Positions 24,972-32,823 of a DNA stretch of 40,190 nucleotides are shown piece by piece; position 1 is the stretch's first letter; each line of letters starts with the position of its first letter. A program made the position numbers and the translations under genes. Source of the DNA: Desulfofustis sp. (GTDB lineage: Bacteria > Desulfobacterota > Desulfobulbia > Desulfobulbales > Desulfocapsaceae); NCBI GenBank assembly GCA_013042475.1, contig JABDQA010000033.1:1-40190 (forward strand), in the 5' to 3' direction. Below the pieces are notes generated by a model, which saw nothing but the letters and a program-made list of their open reading frames with translations, ran no database searches and was not told where the DNA came from.

Positions 24972-25949
24972 ATGGGAACGATTATTTTAGGTACAGGGTC
25001 ATGTCTTCCCGAAAGGGTGATGTCCAACGTTGAACTGGAGACCATCGTCGATACGAGCGACGAATGGATCAGAACCAGAACGGGAATAGAGAACAGAAGA
25101 ATCGGAGGAGCTGGAGAGAAAACCTACCAGCTCGCTGCAGCTGCCGCTCGCAAAGCGCTCGAAATGGCCCAGGTAAGTGCCGAGGAAATTGAACTGCTGG
25201 TGGTCGGCACCGTGAGTTCGCATATGCTTATGCCATCCTGTGCCTGTTACGTACAGAATGAAATAGGTGCAACGAACGCCTTCGCCTACGACCTTAACGC
25301 CGCCTGCTGCGGGTTTCTTTATGGACTCGATGTGGGCGACCGCCATATCCGTGTGGATCAGCGGTCGAAAGTCTTGGTCATCGGAGCGGAAACCCTCTCC
25401 TCCCGGGTCAACTGGAAAGATCGCAATACCTGCATTCTATTCGGGGACGGTGCTGGGGCTGCTGTGCTTGGTCATCACGACGATGGCCGGCGCAAGATAA
25501 TCGGCACCCATCATCGCTCTGACGGCAGCTTATGGGATTTGCTCTACATGCACAGCGCTCCCAGCCAGAACCCGGACCTGCTGGTTGAAGAAAATCCCGG
25601 CGCCCATATTATCATGGAGGGCAGAGAAGTTTTCAAGCATGCGGTTAAGGCTATGGAAGAGGCTATTTCTAGCCTCTTTAAAAAAACGGGGCTGACCATT
25701 GATGACGTAGATGTGATGATACCCCACCAGGCCAATTTCCGAATTTTGAATAAGCTGTTGGAGCGGCTGGAAATTCCACGGGAAAAAGTGGTGCTCAATG
25801 TCATGCACTACGGCAACACCTCAGCCGCCTCAATCCCCATTGCACTTGATGAAGCAAACCGGGCAGGAAGAATAGAACCGGGCAACACCATAATGTTCTG
25901 CTCGTTCGGTGGCGGATTAACCTGGGGCGCAACCCTTCTTAGCTGGTAA
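24972..25949 (+). CDS. fabH: beta-ketoacyl-ACP synthase III
   Basis: Starts fatty-acid synthesis by condensing acetyl-CoA with malonyl-ACP. From ATG 24972 the product is 325 residues. Catalytic triad: C112 in LNAACCGF (the usual CS is CC here), H252 in PHQANFRI, N282 in HYGNTSAAS. The C-terminal FGGGLTWGA motif is present. A TTG at 24966 in frame overlaps the plsX stop but the ATG fits the family better. The acyl-CoA dehydrogenase gene follows after 14 bases. Confidence 0.96.
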   Translation: MGTIILGTGSCLPERVMSNVELETIVDTSDEWIRTRTGIENRRIGGAGEKTYQLAAAAARKALEMAQVSAEEIELLVVGTVSSHMLMPSCACYVQNEIGATNAFAYDLNAACCGFLYGLDVGDRHIRVDQRSKVLVIGAETLSSRVNWKDRNTCILFGDGAGAAVLGHHDDGRRKIIGTHHRSDGSLWDLLYMHSAPSQNPDLLVEENPGAHIIMEGREVFKHAVKAMEEAISSLFKKTGLTIDDVDVMIPHQANFRILNKLLERLEIPREKVVLNVMHYGNTSAASIPIALDEANRAGRIEPGNTIMFCSFGGGLTWGATLLSW

Positions 25950-25963
25950 ACAGGAGACCGGAG

Positions 25964-27115
25964 ATGGATCGTTTTCTCACTGAAGAACAACAGATGATCG
26001 TCGACATCGCAAGACAGATCACTGACGAAATGATTATTCCACAGCGGGCCGAACTAGATGAAAAGCATGAGTTTCCGCGTGAAATCTTAAACGCCATGGC
26101 CCAGGCGGATCTTTTCGGCTTGCCGATTCCTGAGGAATACGGCGGGTTTGGTGGCAGCTGTCTGGACATCACTCTGGCACTTGAGGAATTCGGTCGAGGC
26201 TGCATCGGTGTGGGAACGGCATATGCGGCCAGTGCGCTGGGCGCCTACCCTATCATGATTGGCGGCTCGGATGAAATGAAGCAGAAGTATCTCCCCGATG
26301 TTGCTTCTGGCAAAAAATTCGCCGCTTTTGGCCTCACCGAGGCTAATGCCGGCTCTGATGCTTCGGGCATCCAGACCACTGCCGTACAGGACGGAGATGA
26401 GTGGGTGTTGAATGGTACCAAACAATGGATCACCAACGGTGGGGAAGCTCAAATCTACACTGTTGTGGCAATGACTGACAAGAGTCGGGGGCCGCGGGGC
26501 GCCTCAATCTTTGTTGTCGAAGAGGGGGATGGTGGATTTTCCTGTGGACCCAAGGAAAAGAAGATGGGTATCCGCACTTCTTCGACCACCGAGCTGATAT
26601 TTAAGGATTGTCGTATCCCGGCCAATCGGATCGTGGGGCGAAAGGGAACCGGTTTCATCACGGTCATGAAAACATTGGATTCGAGTCGACCTGGTATCGC
26701 CGCACTTGGAGTTGGACTGGCCCAGGGGGCTCTTGACACGGCGGTAACCTACGCCAAGCAGAGGGAGCAGTTCGGCAAGCCAATCATCAGCTTCCAGGCG
26801 GTGCAGCACTTGCTGGCAGACATGGCCACTCAGCTGGAAGCCGCGAGGGCACTGACTTATGCGGCCGCCAGGCATATCGATGCCCACCCCAAGGACATGT
26901 CAAAGGCCTCGTCAATGTGCAAGGTATATGCCACTGATGTGGCCATGAAAGTGGCTACCGATGCGGTGCAGGTGATGGGTGGTTATGGCTATATGAGCGA
27001 GTATCCAGCCGAAAAGATGATGCGCGATGCCAAGATCCTGCAGATCTATGAGGGGACCAACCAGGTGCAGCGCAACGTTATTGGTCAGGAGTTGAACAAG
27101 GAGTACAATCGTTAA
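25964..27115 (+). CDS. acyl-CoA dehydrogenase (short-chain/butyryl type) inside the fatty-acid operon
   Basis: FAD enzyme interconverting acyl and 2-enoyl thioesters with electron-transfer flavoprotein as partner. At 383 residues it is standard for soluble short-chain enzymes. The family signatures are FGLTEANAGSDASG (122-135) and QVMGGYGYMSEYP (from 337). The catalytic Glu is E363 in IYEGTNQVQR, so it should be active. A strong AGGAGA precedes ATG 25964. It lies between fabH and etfB/etfA, where fabD often sits in other bacteria. The substrate could be acyl-CoA, as in beta-oxidation or butyryl-CoA dehydrogenase, or acyl-ACP. The operon context favours a link to fatty-acid synthesis, which is inference. 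Confidence 0.93.
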   Translation: MDRFLTEEQQMIVDIARQITDEMIIPQRAELDEKHEFPREILNAMAQADLFGLPIPEEYGGFGGSCLDITLALEEFGRGCIGVGTAYAASALGAYPIMIGGSDEMKQKYLPDVASGKKFAAFGLTEANAGSDASGIQTTAVQDGDEWVLNGTKQWITNGGEAQIYTVVAMTDKSRGPRGASIFVVEEGDGGFSCGPKEKKMGIRTSSTTELIFKDCRIPANRIVGRKGTGFITVMKTLDSSRPGIAALGVGLAQGALDTAVTYAKQREQFGKPIISFQAVQHLLADMATQLEAARALTYAAARHIDAHPKDMSKASSMCKVYATDVAMKVATDAVQVMGGYGYMSEYPAEKMMRDAKILQIYEGTNQVQRNVIGQELNKEYNR

Positions 27116-27191
27116 GATTGTCCAGTGAGTGGCCAGGCAGCCGCTCCGGCTACCTGCATTCATATCCTCTCAGGCGCTATTCAGGTCTACA

Positions 27192-27974
27192 ATGAAGATA
27201 ATTGTATGTGTCAAACAAGTCCCCGATGCCAAAGATGTGCGGCTTGATCCCGAGACCAATACCTTGGCCAGGGAAGGGGTCGAATCGATCATGAATCCCT
27301 ACGATCAGCACGCGCTGGAGGCTGGAGTCAGCCTCAAGGAGGGAAGTGGTGGCGAGGTAACGGTGATCACCATGGGGCCTCCCCAGGCCGAAGAGGTGCT
27401 GCGACAGGCGATTGCCTGTGGAGGCGACAACGGGGTACTCATATCCGATAGAAAATTTGCCGGAGCTGATACCTGGGCGACTTCATATACCCTTGCCAGG
27501 GCGATTGTTGCTCTGGGCGATTTTGATCTGATTATCTGTGGAAAACAGGCTATTGACGGAGATACTGCTCAGGTTGGTCCTGGCCTGGCAATGCGACTCG
27601 GAATACCTTATGCGACCTGCATCCAGAAAATACGCGAGGCGGAAAACTCATCAATCGTCATGGAACGGATGATGGACGACGGATATGATGTGCTCAAATC
27701 TGGCTTTCCTCTCCTGATAAGTGTGGTCAAAGACATAAATCAGCCTCGGGTTCCGTCTCTCAAGGGCAAGATGAAGGCCAAGAAAGCGGAGATACGTGTT
27801 CTCTGCGCTGCCGACATTGGAGCCGACCCGACCTGTATCGGATTACCCGGGTCGCCCACTCAGGTCGTCAAGGTTTTTCCCCCTGAACCACGCGGGGAGC
27901 GGGCTATGTTGACCGGCACAGTCGACGAACAGGTCGAGCAGCTGGTGGAGCGACTCAAGCCCTATCTAGTCTAA
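27192..27974 (+). CDS. etfB: electron transfer flavoprotein beta subunit
   Basis: Small subunit of the ETF heterodimer serving the neighbouring dehydrogenase. From ATG 27192 it is 260 residues and starts MKIIVCVKQVPDAKD. MNPYDQHALEAG follows at about 34-45. The motif AIDGDTAQVGP is at 120-130. That last motif resembles ETFs shown to bind NAD(H) and a bifurcating flavin, rather than the AMP-binding pattern of mitochondrial-type ETF. The frame is open upstream to 27129 but those 21 residues are not family-like. etfA follows by 12 bases. Confidence 0.94.
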   Translation: MKIIVCVKQVPDAKDVRLDPETNTLAREGVESIMNPYDQHALEAGVSLKEGSGGEVTVITMGPPQAEEVLRQAIACGGDNGVLISDRKFAGADTWATSYTLARAIVALGDFDLIICGKQAIDGDTAQVGPGLAMRLGIPYATCIQKIREAENSSIVMERMMDDGYDVLKSGFPLLISVVKDINQPRVPSLKGKMKAKKAEIRVLCAADIGADPTCIGLPGSPTQVVKVFPPEPRGERAMLTGTVDEQVEQLVERLKPYLV

Positions 27975-27986
27975 TACGAAATTGTT

Positions 27987-29183
27987 ATGTTACGCATAGA
28001 TAAAGATATCTGCATCGGCTGCGGCATCTGCGAGGAAAGTTGCCCCTTCGGTTCCATTGAAATGGTTGATGGATTTCCAGTTGCGGGCGAAACCTGCAAT
28101 CTCTGTGGTGCGTGCGTTGAGGCCTGCGATGTCGAAGCCATGTCGATTGACCAGGGTGAGGCAACAAAACAAAAAGATGATTTAGACGCCTACGCGGGTA
28201 TCTGGGTCTTCTGTGAATTTGCTAAAGGGACTCTGGCCCCGGTGGCTACCGAGTTGCTCGGCATCGGGCGGACTCTTGCTGACGACAGAAAGGTGCCTCT
28301 CACCGCAGTACTTCTGGGGTATCAGACAGGAGATAGTGGCCAAAAGTTAATAGGCCACGGCGCCGATCGAGTATATCGGGTGGATGATCCAGCCCTTGAG
28401 TTGTTTACCGATGATGTTTACGAGAAAATTCTATCCGATCTGATTCTGGAGCACAAACCTGAGATCGTGCTTGCCGGGGCCACTGCCATCGGCCGCTCTT
28501 TTGTACCAGGTGTGGCGACCACCGTTGACGCCGGGCTGACCGCCGACTGCACCAGGCTGGAGATCAGACCGGAAGATGGGATATTGCTGCAGACAAGACC
28601 GGCGTTTGGCGGCAACATCATGGCTACCATAGTCTGTCCCGATACCAGGCCCCAGATGGCCACCGTGCGTCCCAAAGTGATGAAGGAGCTGCCCTTCGAT
28701 ACTCAGAGGCAGGGTGAGATCATCGATATTGCCCCTGATCCTGAAAACCTCACCAGCCGCATCGAGGTGCTCGAGTCAGTCAGTGAACAGCAGAGCAAAG
28801 TAAATATCCAGGAGTCCGATATCCTGGTCTCCGGGGGCAGGGGACTGGAAAACGAAAAAGGCTTTGAGTTGCTCGCCAAGCTCGCCGAGGCACTCGGCGC
28901 AAAAGTTTCGGCCTCGAGGGCGGTGGTTGATGCCGGTTGGATCCCCTATCCCCATCAAGTGGGCCAGACGGGTAAGACCGTGGCCCCGAAACTCTACATT
29001 GCCTGTGGGATTTCCGGGGCGATTCAGCACGTCGCCGGTATGCAGTCTTCTGAGACTATCGTGGCCATCAACCGGGATAGTGATGCACCTATTTTTAATG
29101 TCGCCGATTTCGGCGTGGTGGGAGATATCTACGAGGTGATCCCAAAATTAATCGATAAGATTGAGGAGAAACGCGGCCAATGA
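27987..29183 (+). CDS. etfA: electron transfer flavoprotein alpha subunit with N-terminal 2x[4Fe-4S] ferredoxin domain
   Basis: A 398-residue fusion. Residues 1-55 form a bacterial ferredoxin-like domain with two clusters: C9, C12, C15, C19-P and C37, C40, C43, C47 (the last followed by D rather than P). An ETF alpha N-domain follows, then the FAD-binding domain with GGRGLENEKGF and the ETF-alpha signature LYIACGISGAIQHVAG. Fusions of this kind occur in bifurcating complexes such as caffeyl-CoA reductase CarE of Acetobacterium. The ferredoxin domain implies electron exchange with an iron-sulfur partner. The stop overlaps fabG in an ATGA junction, firmly tying it to the fatty-acid operon. Confidence 0.94.
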   Translation: MLRIDKDICIGCGICEESCPFGSIEMVDGFPVAGETCNLCGACVEACDVEAMSIDQGEATKQKDDLDAYAGIWVFCEFAKGTLAPVATELLGIGRTLADDRKVPLTAVLLGYQTGDSGQKLIGHGADRVYRVDDPALELFTDDVYEKILSDLILEHKPEIVLAGATAIGRSFVPGVATTVDAGLTADCTRLEIRPEDGILLQTRPAFGGNIMATIVCPDTRPQMATVRPKVMKELPFDTQRQGEIIDIAPDPENLTSRIEVLESVSEQQSKVNIQESDILVSGGRGLENEKGFELLAKLAEALGAKVSASRAVVDAGWIPYPHQVGQTGKTVAPKLYIACGISGAIQHVAGMQSSETIVAINRDSDAPIFNVADFGVVGDIYEVIPKLIDKIEEKRGQ

Positions 29184-29923
29184 CAATTCAGGGCAAAATA
29201 GCGCTCGTCACAGGCGGCAGCAGGGGTATCGGTCGAGCCATATGCGCCCGGCTGGGAAGTATGGGCTGCTTTGTCTGGGTCAACTATGTAAGTCGTTCCG
29301 ATGCTGCTGAGGAGACCATCGAAATGGTCAGACAGGTGGGCGGCCAAGGCCAGGCAGTACAGCTCGATGTGGCAGATTTTAATCAGGTCCAGGATGGGTT
29401 CAAAGATATCGTCGCCGAGAGCGGTTCAATCGATATCCTGGTTAATAATGCAGGTATTACCAGAGATGGCCTGGTGGCCAGAATGAAGGAAGGGGATTGG
29501 GACGCTGTGCTTGATACCAATCTCAAAGGCGCTTTTAGCTGTGCAAAAGCTGCAGTCAAGCCAATGATGAAGAAGCGCTGGGGCCGTATCGTGAACATCA
29601 GCTCCATAATAGGCTTTTCCGGCAATGGTGGACAGGTTAATTACGCTGCAGCCAAGTCGGGCATGATCGGCTTGACCAAATCACTGGCCAGAGAATTCGC
29701 TTCGAGAAAAATCACAGTGAATTGCGTTGCCCCTGGCTACATCGTTACCGAAATGACTCAAGACCTGGATGAGGCCGTCAGGGAAAAAATGCTCAGCGAG
29801 ATTCCTCTGGCAGCACTTGGTGAAGTGGACGACGTGGCTGCGGCGGTGGAGTATCTGGTCAGTGATCGAGCCGGCTATGTGACGGGTCAGACCATCCACG
29901 TCAATGGTGGTATGTACATGTAG
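29180..29923 (+). CDS. fabG: 3-oxoacyl-ACP reductase
   Basis: NADPH-dependent short-chain dehydrogenase reducing 3-ketoacyl-ACP. 247 residues, with the cofactor motif TGGSRGIGRA (11-20) and NNAG (89-92). The catalytic S142, Y155 and K159 are in the SSIIGFSGNGGQVNYAAAK block, and the tail VTGQTIHVNGGMYM is typical of FabG. Translation is probably coupled to etfA through the ATGA overlap. Confidence 0.96.
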   Translation: MTIQGKIALVTGGSRGIGRAICARLGSMGCFVWVNYVSRSDAAEETIEMVRQVGGQGQAVQLDVADFNQVQDGFKDIVAESGSIDILVNNAGITRDGLVARMKEGDWDAVLDTNLKGAFSCAKAAVKPMMKKRWGRIVNISSIIGFSGNGGQVNYAAAKSGMIGLTKSLAREFASRKITVNCVAPGYIVTEMTQDLDEAVREKMLSEIPLAALGEVDDVAAAVEYLVSDRAGYVTGQTIHVNGGMYM

Positions 29924-30236
29924 AATGTCTTGAGATCATTCCGATCATCAACCGCCTAGTTGGCATGTATTAGCGGGATCGTCCTTTGACAATCTTTAGG
30001 TGTGTGGCGCGGCAGTCAAACGGAAGTTCACTAAACAACTGATTTTTCAAATAGGCAGGTAGTGCTTATGGTGAGGGGCGGGAGATTGAATGACCATTTG
30101 GGCCAGGCAATTTGTAGTTGCAAAATTGACGCAATTATTAAAGATTGCATCATCTAACTTTGTGTGAGAAATCATCTCATATGAATCGAGTGTAGTCTTC
30201 TGCACTGTAAATGAACAATCATTGAGGAGAACAAAA
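29924..30236. other. 313-bp intergenic region (fabG / acpP)
   Basis: No gene with recognisable features. A TTGACG at 30126-30131 could be a -35 box, but no -10 with good spacing is evident. A small inverted repeat TGAGA-aatca-TCTCA lies around 30165-30179 before acpP. An independent acpP promoter is likely on general grounds because acyl carrier protein is abundant. Confidence 0.4.
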
Positions 30237-30467
30237 ATGGCTATAAATCAGGAATTGGTAGATATCATTGTTGAACAATTGAGTGTTGAAAAAGATAAAG
30301 TAGTTTCCGAGGCATCCTTTGTTGATGATCTGGGTGCTGATTCTCTTGATCTGGTCGAATTGATTATGGCCATGGAAGAGAAATTTGATATCGAGATTCC
30401 GGACGAAGACGCTGAGAAAATAGTCACCGTTCAGGACGCCGTCGACTACGTTGATAAGATCAAATAA
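30237..30467 (+). CDS. acpP: acyl carrier protein
   Basis: A 76-residue acidic carrier protein. The phosphopantetheine attachment site is S36 in [16 protein letters not shown] 30237 has GAGGAGA at good distance; the frame continues to 30222 but those five residues precede the ribosome-binding spacing. It precedes fabF, as usual. Confidence 0.97.
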   Translation: MAINQELVDIIVEQLSVEKDKVVSEASFVDDLGADSLDLVELIMAMEEKFDIEIPDEDAEKIVTVQDAVDYVDKIK

Positions 30468-30516
30468 GCGCAATGGTCCGCGATCGTGAGGACGATTTAA
30501 ATCCAAGGAAACTTTA

Positions 30517-31761
30517 ATGGCTAGCCGAAGAGTAGTAATTACCGGGACCGGACTGGTGACTCCTCTTGGGACCGGAGTTGCCAAGGCTTGGACAAACATC
30601 TGCAACGGTGTGAGCGGGGTGGACCGCCTGACCCGCTTTGACCCGACCGATGAACCGGTTCAAATAGCTGCTGAAGTCAAAGATTTCAGCGCTGAAGATC
30701 ACTTTGAAAAAAAAGCAGCAAAACAGCTAAAGCTTTTCGTTAAGTACGCGCTGGTTGCGACTCGCATGGCGCTTGAGGAGAGCGGTTTTACGATAAACGA
30801 AGACAATTGCGGTCGAGTGGGGGTTATCACCGGTAACGGGATGGGGGGATTGCCGACCATTACTGAGCAGCATGAGACTTTCCTGAACAAAGGTTACAAG
30901 CGCATCTCGCCGTTTTTCATACCAAGCGCCATTCCGAATATGCCATCGGGCCACATATCAATGGACATCGGATCGAAAGGCCCCAATCTGACCATGACCA
31001 CGGCCTGCACTGCCGGTACCCATGCCGTTGGAGAGGCTTACCGTCATATTAAATACGGTACGAGCGAAGTGATTATTAGCGGCGGCACCGAAGGAGTAAT
31101 CTGTCCGTTGGGAATGGCCGGTTTTTCTTCCATGAAGGCTCTTTCCAAGAGAAATGATAGTCCTGCCGAGGCCTCGCGGCCGTTCGACAGGGATCGGGAC
31201 GGGTTCGTCATGTCTGAAGGTGCCGGGATTTTGATCCTTGAGGAGTTAGGTCATGCCCGGGCCCGGGGAGCACAAATTATAGCCGAGGTTGTCGGCTATG
31301 GTCTCAGCAGTGATGCTTACCATATCGCCGCGCCACCGGAGGATGGTGAGGGAGCTGCGCGAGCCATGCGTTGTGCCCTGGACGATGCCGGTCTCAATCC
31401 GGAGGATATAAATTATATCAACGCCCATGGCACTTCAACACCGCTGAATGATCGGTGCGAAACCATTGCAATTAAAGAGGTTTTTGGTGATCACGCATAC
31501 AATTTGGCGATAAGCTCTACCAAATCCATGGTTGGACATATGCTGGGGGCAGCCGGTGGTATCGAGGCGGTATTTCTGGCATTGGGTATAAGGGATCAAA
31601 TAGCCCCGCCAACCATCAACCTGAACAAGCCAAGCCCTGAATGCGATCTCGACTACGTACCCAATTCAGCAAGGAATATGCGCATTGTCTATGGGCTGTC
31701 CAATTCATTTGGATTTGGCGGCACCAATGGGGTGGTGATATTCAAACAATTCACCGGGTAG
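30517..31761 (+). CDS. fabF: beta-ketoacyl-ACP synthase II
   Basis: Elongation condensing enzyme. 414 residues with catalytic C164 (TTACTAGTHA), H304 (NAHGTSTP) and H341 (KSMVGHMLGAAG). The C-terminal NSFGFGGTNG motif is complete. AAGGAA lies upstream of ATG 30517. It follows acpP by 49 bases and precedes rpiB. Confidence 0.97.
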   Translation: MASRRVVITGTGLVTPLGTGVAKAWTNICNGVSGVDRLTRFDPTDEPVQIAAEVKDFSAEDHFEKKAAKQLKLFVKYALVATRMALEESGFTINEDNCGRVGVITGNGMGGLPTITEQHETFLNKGYKRISPFFIPSAIPNMPSGHISMDIGSKGPNLTMTTACTAGTHAVGEAYRHIKYGTSEVIISGGTEGVICPLGMAGFSSMKALSKRNDSPAEASRPFDRDRDGFVMSEGAGILILEELGHARARGAQIIAEVVGYGLSSDAYHIAAPPEDGEGAARAMRCALDDAGLNPEDINYINAHGTSTPLNDRCETIAIKEVFGDHAYNLAISSTKSMVGHMLGAAGGIEAVFLALGIRDQIAPPTINLNKPSPECDLDYVPNSARNMRIVYGLSNSFGFGGTNGVVIFKQFTG

Positions 31762-31774
31762 GGAAATGGCCATC

Positions 31775-32203
31775 ATGAAGATCGCGATAGGTGCCGACCA
31801 CGGCGGTTTTGAACTCAAACAGACTCTGACGGCAAAGCTCAGCGCCATGGGCCACGAGGTGATCGACATGGGAACTGATTCGGCAACATCGGTCGATTAT
31901 CCTGATTTTGCCGACCAGGTTTGTGGTCAGATACTGGATGGCAGAGCTCAATTTGGCGTTCTGGTGTGCGGTACCGGCATCGGAATGTCAATGGCTGCAA
32001 ACAAATATCGAGGCATACGTGCTGCGCTCTGTGATAACGAATATAGTGCTCGCATGAGCCGTGAGCACAATAATGCCAACATCCTCTGCTTGGGTGATCG
32101 GGTATTAGGCAAGGGATTGGCCGAAAACATCGTCGAAGTTTGGCTGTCGGCGTCCTTTGATGGCGGGCGACATCAGAGGCGGGTTGACAAATTTAGTGAC
32201 TGA
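31775..32203 (+). CDS. rpiB: ribose 5-phosphate isomerase B
   Basis: Interconverts ribose 5-phosphate and ribulose 5-phosphate. The start MKIAIGADHGGFELK and the CGTGIGMSMAANK block with catalytic Cys identify RpiB/LacAB. Further residues are in RAALCDNEYSARMSREHNNAN. 142 residues from ATG 31775; ATG 31766 in frame is an alternative (145 residues) with a closer AGGGAA. It ends the operon, with a strong terminator after it. Confidence 0.95.
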   Translation: MKIAIGADHGGFELKQTLTAKLSAMGHEVIDMGTDSATSVDYPDFADQVCGQILDGRAQFGVLVCGTGIGMSMAANKYRGIRAALCDNEYSARMSREHNNANILCLGDRVLGKGLAENIVEVWLSASFDGGRHQRRVDKFSD

Positions 32204-32231
32204 CCCAGCTTCTTGGACAAAACAATTTGAG

Positions 32232-32270
32232 ACCGGTATTGCCCTGGCAATACCGGTTATTTCATTTCAG
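32232..32270 (+). terminator. Rho-independent terminator after rpiB
   Basis: A perfect 12-bp stem, ACCGGTATTGCC (32232-32243) with GGCAATACCGGT (32246-32257), is followed by a T-rich stretch. It separates the fatty-acid operon from nrdR-ribD. Confidence 0.8.
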
Positions 32271-32345
32271 AGCCGCTTACTCCTGGCATCGTTATTGATT
32301 GGTTGATATGCTGGTGTTGTTGAAGTCATTAGACTGGAGGAGCTT

Positions 32346-32810
32346 ATGAAATGCCCTTATTGTGGTCATCTAGATAACAAGGTGATAGACAGCCGCCTCA
32401 ACAAGGATTGCACCATCACCAGACGCCGAAGATCATGCCTTGCCTGCGATCAGCGATTTACCACCTACGAGAGGCTCGAAGTGATGATGCCAGTGCTGGT
32501 TAAAAAGGACGGCAGAAGGGAATCTTGGGACCGCCAGAAAATAATCGTCGGCCTTGAGAAGGCATGCGAGAAACGTCCCATCAGCCGGGATTCCATCGAT
32601 CAGTTTGTCGACGACATAGAACACAAGTTGCAGGATCTGGGGTCCAAGGAGGTTGCCTCATCGGTCATCGGCGAATGGGTCATGGAAAATCTTTCCCGTC
32701 TTGATGAAGTGGCGTATGTGCGGTTTGCTTCGGTATATCGACAGTTCAAAGATGTGAATGAGTTTATGGATGAACTCAAGGTTTTACTCGAATCACGAGA
32801 AGAGCAGTAA
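32346..32810 (+). CDS. nrdR: transcriptional repressor NrdR
   Basis: Represses ribonucleotide reductase genes in response to dATP/ATP. 154 residues: N-terminal zinc ribbon with C3, C6 (CPYC) and C31, C34 (CLAC), then the basic RRRR and FTTYERLE, and an ATP-cone domain (VKKDGRRESWDRQKIIVGLEKAC). GGAGGAG precedes the ATG. nrdR-ribD adjacency is common in proteobacteria. No NrdR box was searched for elsewhere. Confidence 0.97.
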   Translation: MKCPYCGHLDNKVIDSRLNKDCTITRRRRSCLACDQRFTTYERLEVMMPVLVKKDGRRESWDRQKIIVGLEKACEKRPISRDSIDQFVDDIEHKLQDLGSKEVASSVIGEWVMENLSRLDEVAYVRFASVYRQFKDVNEFMDELKVLLESREEQ

Positions 32811-32823
32811 CGGGGTTTAGAAG

